From positions 1 to 43,977 of the forward strand of contig DATGIL010000046.1 in NCBI GenBank assembly GCA_035295745.1: a stretch of DNA of 43,977 bases, in the 5' to 3' direction. Shown here in pieces: positions 8,503 to 16,200 of this stretch. The position numbers were made by a program, and so were the translations under genes. Positions within the stretch are counted from its first letter, which is position 1. Every line of letters begins with the position of its first letter. Below the pieces are notes generated by a model, which saw nothing but the letters and a program-made list of their open reading frames with translations, had not been told where the DNA came from and ran no database searches. This stretch comes from JAIQFL01 sp035295745. Lineage in GTDB: Bacteria > Acidobacteriota > Terriglobia > Bryobacterales > Bryobacteraceae.

Positions 8503-9284
8503 GCTGCCACCAATTGGCGCAAGGCGGCGGACGGGTCGGCAGAGCGCATGAGGTGCTCGCCGACGAGGAAGGCGTCGTAGCCGGCGGCGCGGAGAGTGGC
8601 AAGATCGCGGGCGTTATGGATGCCGCTTTCACTGACTCGCAGAATGCCCGAGGGGATGTGTTCGGCGAGGCGGAGCGAGGTTTCGAGAGTGACTTGGAAG
8701 TTGGTAAGGTCGCGATTGTTGACGCCGATGATCTGGCTGCCGGCGGCGAGGGCGATGTCGAGTTCCGCGCGGTTATGGACTTCAACGAGGGCGTCGAGCT
8801 GGTAACGGGTGGCGAGCTCGCGGAAGTCGCGGATCTGGCGCTCGGTGAGGATGGCGGCGATGAGCAGAATGGCGTCGGCGTGATGTGCGGCGGCCTGAAG
8901 GATGTGGGCGGGGGCAATTGTAAAATCTTTGCGCAGGACGGGAAGAGAGACGGCGGCACGGGCGGCTTGGAGGTCGGCGAGGCTGCCTTGGAAGAAACTT
9001 TCGTCAGTGAGGACGGAGAGGGCCGAGGCGCCTCCGTGCTGGTATTGAGAAGCGATGCGCGGGGGGGCGAAGTCGGGGGCGAGGACGCCTTTGCTGGGGG
9101 AGGCCTTTTTGATTTCGGCGATGATGGCGGGAGTGGTGGCGCGCAGGGCGGCGGCGAAGGGACGGCGGCTGGTACGCGCGGCGGCGAGTCGTTCCCACTG
9201 TTCGATGGAGTGGACGCTGGTGGCGAGCTCGTCTCGTTTTTTGGCGACAATACGGGCCAGGATGTCTGGAATCGTGTCGGTCAA
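8499..9284 (-). CDS. trpC: Indole-3-glycerol phosphate synthase
   Basis: Ring-closes CdRP to indole-3-glycerol phosphate. The 261-residue barrel has IAEIKKASPSKGVL (first catalytic lysine), VLRKDFTI (second catalytic lysine), LVEVHN (glutamate), GVNNRDL and SESGI, all expected. The start is TTG at 9284, supported by a GAGGA ribosome site seven bases upstream; no ATG fits. It begins the trpC-F-B-A run. trpE, trpG and trpD are not in the window, so the first steps of tryptophan synthesis are encoded elsewhere. Confidence 0.96.
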   Translation of the reverse strand: MTDTIPDILARIVAKKRDELATSVHSIEQWERLAAARTSRRPFAAALRATTPAIIAEIKKASPSKGVLAPDFAPPRIASQYQHGGASALSVLTDESFFQGSLADLQAARAAVSLPVLRKDFTIAPAHILQAAAHHADAILLIAAILTERQIRDFRELATRYQLDALVEVHNRAELDIALAAGSQIIGVNNRDLTNFQVTLETSLRLAEHIPSGILRVSESGIHNARDLATLRAAGYDAFLVGEHLMRSADPSAALRQLVAA

Positions 9285-9300
9285 CGTGGTTTCCTCAATG

Positions 9301-9425
9301 GTAGCAAAAGAGCTCGCTGCGCTCGCGGGGCCGGGGAGGCTCGCTGTGCTCGCGGGGTTGGGGGTTGGGGGTTGGCGAAGAGGCTCGCTGCGCTCGCCGG
9401 GGCCGGGGGATGGGGATTAGGGCTC
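9301..9425. repeat. G-rich repeat array before trpC
   Basis: Three units of CTCGCTGNGCTCGC followed by G-tracts (GGGGCCGGGGAGG, then GGGGTTGGGGGTTGGGGGTTGG, then GCCGGGGCCGGGGG). This is the same family as the array before tyrA. The plus strand again holds the G-runs and a quadruplex-compatible stretch. It touches the end of the small membrane-protein gene and stops about 20 bases before the trpC ribosome site. Confidence 0.8.
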
Positions 9426-9620
9426 AATTCGCTGGCGAGGAAGGCGGCGACGGCGGAGAAGGAATGCGTCGTTGGCGGGAAGGGGGTGCGTTGGTGGGGG
9501 ACCTCCCCGGAAATGGTTCGAGAAGTTGTTGATGGCTTCCTGGATGGCTTGCAGGTTGCGAGCGCAGAGGAGGAGGATCGCCATCGTAAAGCAGGCGATC
9601 AGCAGGTCGTGGGCGCTCAT
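9417..9620 (-). CDS. Small single-span membrane protein at head of trp operon
   Basis: 67 residues from ATG 9620 (a TTG at 9629 is also in frame). A hydrophobic segment at about residues 5-20 (LLIACFTMAILLLCA) is followed by an amphipathic helix (RNLQAIQEAINNF) and a conserved-looking tail FRGGPPPTHPLPAND ending in a basic run. The layout of a short membrane anchor plus amphipathic helix resembles TatA in shape, but no TatA glycine hinge is seen, so I do not assign that function. From memory, similar small proteins with an FRGGPP tail occur in Acidobacteria; this was not checked. It is co-directional with trpC, 132 bases upstream, and may lead the operon. Confidence 0.6.
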   Translation of the reverse strand: MSAHDLLIACFTMAILLLCARNLQAIQEAINNFSNHFRGGPPPTHPLPANDAFLLRRRRLPRQRIEP

Positions 9621-9939
9621 ACGAGTCAACTTATCACGTTTTCAGGAGTGAGATACGGGGTGACGGGCTCGGTGGGCATTGGGATTAGGGATTTGCGAGG
9701 GGATGCTTTGCGGGCGGCAACGGGCGTTGACGAAACGAACTTGGCGGGGGGCGATCGGGCATCGCTTGCTTACGCGCGCGGCTCGCGATTTTTATCTTGT
9801 GTTTGCAAGAATTTAGCGAGTGGCGACGGTAAGGGGCGAACACGCCGGAGGCTGCTTGTGGCCCCATCGACCGTACCTACCCAGCGCGACCGGGCCTTCT
9901 TCGGCACGAGTCCTTGTCTTACGTGCCGTGCAAGTCCGA
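9621..9939. other. Intergenic region, hairpin and AT-rich patch
   Basis: No gene seen. An AT-rich patch at about 9787-9817, the only one nearby, is a candidate promoter region for the small membrane protein and trp operon (minus strand), but I cannot fix hexamers with confidence. A separate hairpin near the right end is listed on its own. A frame spanning the region on the plus strand is antisense to trpC and is not supported. Confidence 0.4.
9902..9928 (-). terminator. Hairpin downstream of the TIGR03437 gene
   Basis: Seven-pair stem CGGCACG/CGTGCCG with a 13-base loop, starting 12 bases after the stop of the gene at 9940. No T-run follows, so it may stabilise the 3' end rather than terminate transcription. 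Confidence 0.4.
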
Positions 9940-11712
9940 TCATTGAACCCACAAGTCGTAACTGACGTCTCCCAAACCACCGGAGATGACAAGCGCGACT
10001 TTGCCGCTTGGCGTACCAGGCGGCACTACGAGATTGATCTGATAAAGTCCGAAATATCCGGGAGCGAGGCCGGCATAGAGTACCGTCGCGGGCGTTCCCG
10101 CAATGCGGATTACCGGCGTCGTCTGTACGCTGGCGCCACTCAAAGGCGCCAGTGCGTTGTCGGCCACCAAGGGCGTAGTCAGACCACCGCCTGTGGCCCA
10201 TAGGATGATACCGCTGCCCTTCTGCGCTTGCGTCAATCCCGAGCCGGGCGGTCCCAAGACCTGATAATTGGCATTGGTCACGATGGGAACCGTGAGGCTG
10301 GAGCTGGCGGCATACAGGAAAAGAGCGATGTTCTGCGGCACGATCGGCACGGTGACAGTCGCGGGAGTGGCAGGCACTGTGTAGCCACTCAAACTGGCGG
10401 TGACGGGGCAGGACGACTTGCCCGCGGCTTCCACCGGTACCACGCCGTTCACCTGGCCGGCACCGGAGTTGTATACCAGACGTGCCGGCTGTCCGCAGAA
10501 CTGAGCCGTCAATCCTCCCAACGAGAATGCAGGCGCCGCTCCCGCGCTTTCCTGCGCACCCAGCCCGTCGCCGAACAAGGTGAAGAAAGAACCTGGGGCA
10601 AGGGGATCCGGATGGAAGGATGCTCCTTGGACTACTGACGCGATGCGCGGGGAACAAGGGAATACCGCGGCGAAAGCGCTGACGGCGGTTTGGAATCCAA
10701 CGCCAGCCACAGCGCAGCCCTGCACCTCCCGAAGCTGGCAATCCTGCTCCAGGTGGACGAACTTTTCAGGGAAGACGATGTTGCGGCCACAGCCCAGAGT
10801 GCTGGAACAGGCACTCTTCGTGGGAGTGGCGCAGTTACACAGCGTGGCGGAGTTGTTGGAGTATCGTCCCTCCACGTCGGTCTCCGCACATAGCGACGTG
10901 GAGGCCGCGCCACTATTGCACGTGCCGGCCGAGAGCGAGACACCCATCTGGTGGAACAACTGGTTGTATTCCGTGGCCAGCAGAGTCGAAGTGCTTGGGG
11001 CAGGGTAGCTGAAACAGGTGCCGTTGCTGAGAATCACATCCGGGGTGTGCTCGCCCTCGCCGTGAATCGCGACGGTGATGAGGTTCGGGATGGTCTTCGT
11101 GATCTCCTCATGTGCGGGCTCGAAGTAGTTCTGTGTATAGTGGGCAACGTCGGAAATGTGGAAGGAGTTGTCGCCGCACGCCGAGGAGGATCCGTCGCAA
11201 GCGCTCACCGCGGAATTGGCACATCGGTGCGTGCCTGCGACCAGGAGTGCGGTGGCATTCAGATCGGCGAACAGGGTGGCGGCTTCGGCGCGAGTATTCT
11301 CATCTCCGCCGGCGTGCGGCGCTTGCAGACTGAGGTTGCGGCAAGAGGCCGGATTGAAGATATACGTTCCGAGGCCGCGTAAAGGCGCTCCTTGGGAATT
11401 GGTGCGTTCGACGAGGACGTAGTAGGTGCGGTTGCGCCCGGTGTCATTGAACTGGACGACGTTGTAGTTTAGCGGGTCGGCCAGGTCCGCGGCGGTTTGG
11501 TATTTTCCACTGAAGAGCGCGTCCACCACGAGTCTCCAGGACGCGATGCTGGCGTCGGTGGGGGTGACGAAGGCATTGCTGCCGGCGCCCGGAATCACGA
11601 GGTTATTGACATAAGTGACGATATCGCCACTCTGCGAGGCGATGGTGGCGGAGGTCGCTGGCTCGACGGCCAGACACGCGACAAGAGCAGTAATTCGCAG
11701 AAGGGGACGCAT
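9940..11712 (-). CDS. Secreted protein with Solibacter-type TIGR03437 C-terminal domain
   Basis: 590 residues from ATG 11712; an upstream TTG at 11733 would only lengthen the signal peptide. A clear Sec signal (MRPLLRITALVACLAVEPATSA) directs export. The last 200 or so residues match the beta-rich TIGR03437 domain of Solibacter: FTLFGDGLG, VNGVVPVEAAG, ATGGGLT, APGYFGLYQINLVVP. The N-terminal 350 residues are Cys-rich and carry PHAGGDENT, VAIHGEGEHTPDVILSN and FVHLEQD. This histidine/glutamate spacing recalls N-formylglutamate amidohydrolase or poly-gamma-glutamate hydrolase zinc folds, but I cannot confirm it. It probably acts at the cell surface or outside the cell. A promoter-like sequence precedes it. 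Confidence 0.8.
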   Translation of the reverse strand: MRPLLRITALVACLAVEPATSATIASQSGDIVTYVNNLVIPGAGSNAFVTPTDASIASWRLVVDALFSGKYQTAADLADPLNYNVVQFNDTGRNRTYYVLVERTNSQGAPLRGLGTYIFNPASCRNLSLQAPHAGGDENTRAEAATLFADLNATALLVAGTHRCANSAVSACDGSSSACGDNSFHISDVAHYTQNYFEPAHEEITKTIPNLITVAIHGEGEHTPDVILSNGTCFSYPAPSTSTLLATEYNQLFHQMGVSLSAGTCNSGAASTSLCAETDVEGRYSNNSATLCNCATPTKSACSSTLGCGRNIVFPEKFVHLEQDCQLREVQGCAVAGVGFQTAVSAFAAVFPCSPRIASVVQGASFHPDPLAPGSFFTLFGDGLGAQESAGAAPAFSLGGLTAQFCGQPARLVYNSGAGQVNGVVPVEAAGKSSCPVTASLSGYTVPATPATVTVPIVPQNIALFLYAASSSLTVPIVTNANYQVLGPPGSGLTQAQKGSGIILWATGGGLTTPLVADNALAPLSGASVQTTPVIRIAGTPATVLYAGLAPGYFGLYQINLVVPPGTPSGKVALVISGGLGDVSYDLWVQ

Positions 11713-11724
11713 GAATATCAGATG

Positions 11725-11752
11725 AGTATACAAAAGGTTCGGAGATACTCAA
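11725..11752 (-). promoter_or_regulatory. Sigma-70-like promoter for the TIGR03437 gene
   Basis: On the minus strand, TTGAGT, a 16-base spacer, then TATACT ending 12 bases before the ATG at 11712. The -10 matches consensus at five of six positions. The predicted transcript would have a very short leader. Confidence 0.55.
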
Positions 11753-11876
11753 CGGGGGGCGGGAAGTCTTGGAAGTCTCGGCGCCGCGGCGTCGAGAAAC
11801 CAGTTCGTTACAATGCGTTGCCGCCAGCGAAAGACCAGCTTCGCGCGAACCAATAAGACGGAGGCGTGATCCGTTC

Positions 11877-12959
11877 TCAGCTTCGCTTGATGATGAACAC
11901 CGTCTTGTCGTCAATACGGTCGACTTCGCCGCTCTGGCGCAACTCTTCGTCCTTGCCCACAGCGTATTTCAGAACCGCATTGCAGATGTCCTTTGCCGGC
12001 AGCGAGCAGTGCTCCCGCATCAGCGCTTCGAGCTCCCGCCGGCCGTCTTCATCGGCGCCGTCGTAAACCCCGTCGGTATAGAGAAAGATGGCATCCCCCG
12101 GATGGATCAGCGCGACCTCGGCGATATCGGAGTAGTCCGCCGGCCGCTGTCTGACGTGCATCGAGAAGTACCGCTTACGATCGGGATGGTCTTCCGGGAT
12201 CTCGAGACCGAGCGGCATGAATTTCACGATCCTGGCCTTATCGATCTCCTTGAATCTGCGTTCCTCGGATGAAAACACCAGGGGTGGAGGATGTCCGAAA
12301 TTCACGAACCGGAAATCGCCTTCCGGATGAATTTCGCCGTAAAGCATGGTCGCGATTTCACGCGCGTTTTCCTCGGCACTGACGCCGAGCGCATTCCGCG
12401 CGGTCACCGATTGCGCCAATCGCAGGTTGATCTGCTCGAATAGCTCCGGCGTAGTCTTGCCATGGCGATCCAGTTCGGACAGCATGAACGCATGAAAGGT
12501 GTCGTGGACCGTGGAGGCGATCTTCGCTGAAATGATTCCGTGTCCTTGCGCATCCACCAATAGGACTCCTGCCGTTCTGTGGAGATCCCGCAGGTCTTCC
12601 GCGACACGGACCTGCTCCGAACTCTCCGCGCGCCGGTATTCGGCTTCCACTTCCGGGCAGAAGTCCGGACGCGATTTCAACCACGCCACGTGATCGTCAA
12701 CCGAATTGCGCGGGGGCGTTCCGGCAATCAGCGGCTGCAAAAACTCGCGCGACAGCTTCAGTGCCCGGTCAATCCGAGCGTCGATATCGTATCGCTGCTG
12801 AAAGTTGATGTACTCGAAGAGGTCCCCGCCAACGGTTCCGGCCGGAATGGAGTTTCCGTACATCTCGATTCCAGGAAGATGCGGGATGACTCCTTCCACC
12901 GGCATGAGCCGCCTGCGCAAATATTCGTCGATGCTTGGGTCCCGGTATGGTGCCGCCAT
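11877..12959 (-). CDS. SpoIIE/PP2C-family serine phosphatase (RsbU-like)
   Basis: 360 residues, ATG start. The metal-binding motifs of the SpoIIE phosphatase family are in order: GTVGGDLFEY (about residue 42), LLVDAQGHG (about 134), FVNFGHPPPLVF, AIFLYTDGVYDGADEDGR (about 302) and DDKTVFIIK at the end. Between the first and second motifs is a roughly 90-residue charged helical insert, larger than usual. Such enzymes dephosphorylate anti-sigma-factor antagonists in partner-switching pathways. No sensor domain, membrane segment, cognate anti-sigma factor or antagonist is nearby, so its partner is elsewhere. Cytoplasmic. Confidence 0.9.
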   Translation of the reverse strand: MAAPYRDPSIDEYLRRRLMPVEGVIPHLPGIEMYGNSIPAGTVGGDLFEYINFQQRYDIDARIDRALKLSREFLQPLIAGTPPRNSVDDHVAWLKSRPDFCPEVEAEYRRAESSEQVRVAEDLRDLHRTAGVLLVDAQGHGIISAKIASTVHDTFHAFMLSELDRHGKTTPELFEQINLRLAQSVTARNALGVSAEENAREIATMLYGEIHPEGDFRFVNFGHPPPLVFSSEERRFKEIDKARIVKFMPLGLEIPEDHPDRKRYFSMHVRQRPADYSDIAEVALIHPGDAIFLYTDGVYDGADEDGRRELEALMREHCSLPAKDICNAVLKYAVGKDEELRQSGEVDRIDDKTVFIIKRS

Positions 12960-13113
12960 AAGAAGTGTGCAGATGCCTACGTCTTAGTGGAGCACGGTAA
13001 CAGCCATTCCTGTTGGACGCGCGCTATGAACGAATCCACCGGCGGCGTCTGCCCTCGAGTGATCTCATGCGAGCACTCGCGACGACAGTTCGACACCTGA
13101 GCCAGTCTTCGCG

Positions 13114-14397
13114 TCAGGCGTGACTTGCCAGGAGGGCACGCAGTCCGGCGGCATTGCCGGGCAGGCCGAAGAGCGCCCAGAGGTTGGTCTCGTCGATCCA
13201 AACCTCTGCCTTGGCTGCCAGCGCTGCCAGCGCCCGTTGTTGATTCTCGGTAAATCGGGCGGGCAGTTCCGGACTGCACCCCTTCACCTCGTCGTAATGG
13301 ATCCTATAGCGCCGCCGATTCCTCTCGTCCCGGCGCCGGCGCAGGGTTCGGCGCAGCAGGAAAGGAAAGATCTTCCACAGGACCGCCAGGAGCGCGATTT
13401 TGATCAAACCTCTGAGGACCGTTGCGGAACTCGGAAGGCCGTTGCTGCACTGACGAGCCGCCGATGGATCGGCAGCGCCATCGGACAAAGTGGTGCGACT
13501 GGCGCTTTCCCATCCGGAGCGCGCGTCGTCGAATACCATCCGCAGCACCCGTTCCGCGATCATCCGAATCGCATCGCGATGGCCACACCCTGCGAGCATC
13601 TGCAGAAGGCTAGCCAACTCGCGATCGGGGCCCAGCCACCGAAGCGCCTCGAAGAAACGGCCAAAGTCGCCAAGCCCGCTCTCGCAGTCGGTAAGGAACA
13701 GCGAAATCCACTCGGCAACAGCCGCGTCGTCGGCCGCGCTCTTCAGCTGGCGAATCTGCGCGCGACGCAGCGCGAAACGGAGAGCCGGATCGGACTCCCG
13801 TTGCAGCGCAGCCGCCAGGAAGCCCGGCCAATCCGGGAACTGCCCGCTTGCCCGCGTCAGTCCTTCCAACAACGCGAGCCTCGTGGCCTGATCCCTTTCG
13901 ATCTCGAACCGATTGCGCACCAGGAGAGCGGCTTCGCTTCCGGCATCCCCGGAACAGCAGAGCAGCTCGCCGGCCAATCCGCGGACTGCGCGGTCACGGC
14001 TTCCCAGGTCGGGCGCGAATTGGTCGCGCGCTTCCAGGATGTGCGTGAGAATGGCTCGTCCGTGCTCCGGATCGCCTCCACTGCAGCAGGGAATCGCGCG
14101 TCCGTTGCGAATGGCTTGCCGCGCCGATGACGCAAACTCTGCCAGCAACTCGTAATACAGCCGCTTGTCGCTGCCATTGGCATTCGCGGCCATGGGGATC
14201 AGCGCCCGCACTGCCGGGGGAGAAGCGCTGTAGATGCTGCCTTGGTGCAGCACCCGCTCCCACAACTCCTCCATTCGCTTTCTGAGCGTCCAGCCGCGAG
14301 ACTGCGAGATCGCCGTCAGCAGCCTCGGAACATCGTGGGCGCGGCCGAAAGCGTGCTCGAGCTGCTGCCAGGGCACGTCCGTAACGGCGGAAGTCAT
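13114..14397 (-). CDS. HEAT-like helical repeat protein with a membrane segment
   Basis: 427 residues starting at ATG 14397, whose ATGA overlaps the stop of the upstream TPR gene; the longer TTG start at 14439 is less likely. The N-terminal two thirds is a series of alpha-helical pairs resembling HEAT repeats. HQGSIYSASPPAVRALIPM resembles a motif seen in stand-alone bacterial HEAT proteins. A hydrophobic helix at roughly residues 335-350 (LIKIALLAVLWKIFPFLL) is followed by a strongly basic stretch, suggesting a membrane anchor with a short C-terminal cytoplasmic domain. No catalytic motif is seen. Coupling to the TPR gene suggests the two products bind each other; function unknown. Confidence 0.7.
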   Translation of the reverse strand: MTSAVTDVPWQQLEHAFGRAHDVPRLLTAISQSRGWTLRKRMEELWERVLHQGSIYSASPPAVRALIPMAANANGSDKRLYYELLAEFASSARQAIRNGRAIPCCSGGDPEHGRAILTHILEARDQFAPDLGSRDRAVRGLAGELLCCSGDAGSEAALLVRNRFEIERDQATRLALLEGLTRASGQFPDWPGFLAAALQRESDPALRFALRRAQIRQLKSAADDAAVAEWISLFLTDCESGLGDFGRFFEALRWLGPDRELASLLQMLAGCGHRDAIRMIAERVLRMVFDDARSGWESASRTTLSDGAADPSAARQCSNGLPSSATVLRGLIKIALLAVLWKIFPFLLRRTLRRRRDERNRRRYRIHYDEVKGCSPELPARFTENQQRALAALAAKAEVWIDETNLWALFGLPGNAAGLRALLASHA

Positions 14398-15158
14398 TTT
14401 GGACTGGTAGCCATCATGGAGGCCGCTTCCCGCCCCCAAACGCCGGTCCGGTCCCGGCTCAACGTCAGTTCAAAATAGATGGCGCTCCGCGACGCATCGC
14501 CCAAAGCGGCCCAGGCCATGCCGAAGTGGAAACTCGACATTGCCAGCGAGCTCATCGGCGTAATGGCCGGAAACGCAACCAGCTCGGAGAGGCGATCCAC
14601 CTCGGCCCCATCCTTCAAGTGAACGGCGACAGCCCAGGCGAGCGTAGCCAGATCCTCGCCCAGGCAGATGGCTTTCGAATCCTCCGAGAGGCCCGGGCCG
14701 GCGTTCTCTTTCTCCACCGCCAGCCTGGCCCAGCGCAGCGCTTCGGCGGGATTATCGCCGCGGCGCAGCCAATACTCCGCGATCGCCCGATGAGTCGAAC
14801 CGCGCTCAGGCCAACTACCCAAAGCCCGCTGGAAACACTCCATCGCTTCGTCGTACCGCTTCTGGAACATAAGTACATTTCCGAGCGAGCTTTGGATCAA
14901 CGCCATGAGCTTCGGCTGCTGTTCGATGGCGGCCATCTGACGGAGCACCTGCTCGCCTTCCGCAGCGCGGTCGAGTTGGATGAGTATCTCTGCCCGAAGA
15001 AAAGGGTCGGTGTTGAGGGCCAGGGCCCTCCCATACTGGCCGGCACGATAGGCCGCCATCACCGGGTCCAGGTGCCTGGCACGCTCGATGCCCGCCATAT
15101 TCTTCTTCAGGTTGCGGTAAGCAGTAAAGAATTCGAAAAGCATTCGAAAGAGTCCCAT
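14394..15158 (-). CDS. TPR-repeat protein coupled to the HEAT protein
   Basis: 254 residues, no signal peptide. It consists of tetratricopeptide-like helices; the clearest repeat is SSLGNVLMFQKRYDEAMECFQRAL near residues 90-115, followed by a degenerate unit AIAEYWLRRGDNPAEALRWARLAV. The C-terminal third (MSSLAMSSFHFGMAWAALGDASRSAIYF) looks like a further TPR pair. The stop overlaps the next gene's ATG by four bases. Upstream on the minus strand TATTAT lies just before the ATG, compatible with a near-leaderless transcript. A scaffold role is inferred. Confidence 0.78.
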   Translation of the reverse strand: MGLFRMLFEFFTAYRNLKKNMAGIERARHLDPVMAAYRAGQYGRALALNTDPFLRAEILIQLDRAAEGEQVLRQMAAIEQQPKLMALIQSSLGNVLMFQKRYDEAMECFQRALGSWPERGSTHRAIAEYWLRRGDNPAEALRWARLAVEKENAGPGLSEDSKAICLGEDLATLAWAVAVHLKDGAEVDRLSELVAFPAITPMSSLAMSSFHFGMAWAALGDASRSAIYFELTLSRDRTGVWGREAASMMATSPK

Positions 15159-15376
15159 TCGCAGATATAATAGTCCGAATTTGCCAGGACGAACTGTTTA
15201 CGATGGTAAGCATCGGTTTACCGCCGGAGGGCCCGTGTGGGCGCGATGAAGCGTGCTGTGGCGCAACGGATCTTAACCGCGCACTCCTTCCATCGTGGGC
15301 TACAGCCACTGCGATGCAGCACGTCTACAAGCTGGAATGCACTGTGGATTCCCTGCCCTGAGGTAGCACCGGCGCC

Positions 15377-15970
15377 TCACCAAAATCGAAGCTGGGCAGC
15401 GCCATAGATGGTGAGCCCGGTCTGTTCCGAAAAGTTAAGGCGGAGGCCGACGCCGAGGCCCGTGCTGTTGGTGGATTTGGCGATCTGTTGTCCCAGAATC
15501 ACCGCCTTGCTGAAGGTGGTCGCATCATTACTGTGTAGTCCGAACCATGCCAGTGGATTTCCAGGCAATGAGCCGGCGTCCCGCACCATATTTCCAAGTC
15601 CATCCGCCCCCGAACGGAACGTGCTCGAAAGTTCCGCCGGAAAGGGAAGCAGACTATCGCCATATCCGATGTTCACACCAGCCGATTTCTGTGCCACACT
15701 CCCCGACGCTCCGAAGCGGAACCCTCGGTACACCAATCCCAAATCGGCATTGCCATTCGTAGGATTGACGCCGGCCGTCACCGAGAAACGCCGGACACTC
15801 AAAAAGGCTTCCGCGTTGCCTCCGTAGTTGTACGCCAGACCGGTTCGAAAATTCCCAGAACTGTAGGCCAGGTTCACCTTGCTGGTATTGGCATCCAGCG
15901 CCAGGATCCAGAGTTGCATCTGGAGCTTGGGGGGAAGCAGCCCGAATTGAATATCGAAATTGTCGCCCAT
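15377..15970 (-). CDS. Unrecognised Gly/Asn-rich beta protein, barrel-like, no signal peptide
   Basis: 197 residues from ATG 15970 with a GAGGA ribosome site eight bases upstream; an earlier in-frame start at 16177 would add unlikely sequence. After MGDNFDIQFGLLPPKLQMQ the protein alternates polar and hydrophobic residues with Gly, Asn and Ser turns and ends in LTIYGAAQLRFW, an aromatic C-terminus like that of outer-membrane barrel proteins. No N-terminal signal is visible, so export through Sec is not supported. I do not recognise the family. It is divergent from the glycosidase gene across a 230-base spacer that contains a palindrome. Confidence 0.6.
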   Translation of the reverse strand: MGDNFDIQFGLLPPKLQMQLWILALDANTSKVNLAYSSGNFRTGLAYNYGGNAEAFLSVRRFSVTAGVNPTNGNADLGLVYRGFRFGASGSVAQKSAGVNIGYGDSLLPFPAELSSTFRSGADGLGNMVRDAGSLPGNPLAWFGLHSNDATTFSKAVILGQQIAKSTNSTGLGVGLRLNFSEQTGLTIYGAAQLRFW

Positions 15971-16096
15971 GAGAGGTTCCTCAAAGTTGCTGCGATCTGC
16001 AGACGACCAACCAAACCGTTTCTCCCGCCAGCCAGTAATACGTTGCGGGATGGTATTTCGGATGTAGCAGTCCGTAATATACTCCTTTCGCCGGCG

Positions 16097-16110
16097 CAAA
16101 GGCGCCTTTG
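16097..16110. promoter_or_regulatory. Perfect 14-base palindrome in divergent spacer
   Basis: CAAAGGCGCCTTTG is an exact dyad in the spacer between the barrel-like gene (minus) and the glycosidase-trehalase pair (plus), about 130 bases before the first and 90 before the second. Position and symmetry fit an operator controlling both sides. Alternatively it could be a degenerate first stem of the double-hairpin repeat family (GGCGCAAAG...CTTTG). Confidence 0.4.
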
Positions 16111-16200
16111 GGGAGCGGCAGCGGACTGGTGCCGATTGCAGGAGACAACTGTAAAAACGTCTGGCGTTACACGCCATCTTGCGAGATACTCATTTCTACG

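Noticed and set aside
9820..9960. GGTTCAAT-like segment considered as part of a tRNA
   Set aside because: No acceptor stem or cloverleaf could be folded around it.
8514..9965. 483-residue plus-strand frame over trpC and the repeats
   Set aside because: Antisense to trpC and the small membrane gene, crosses a repeat array, Gly/Glu-rich shadow composition.
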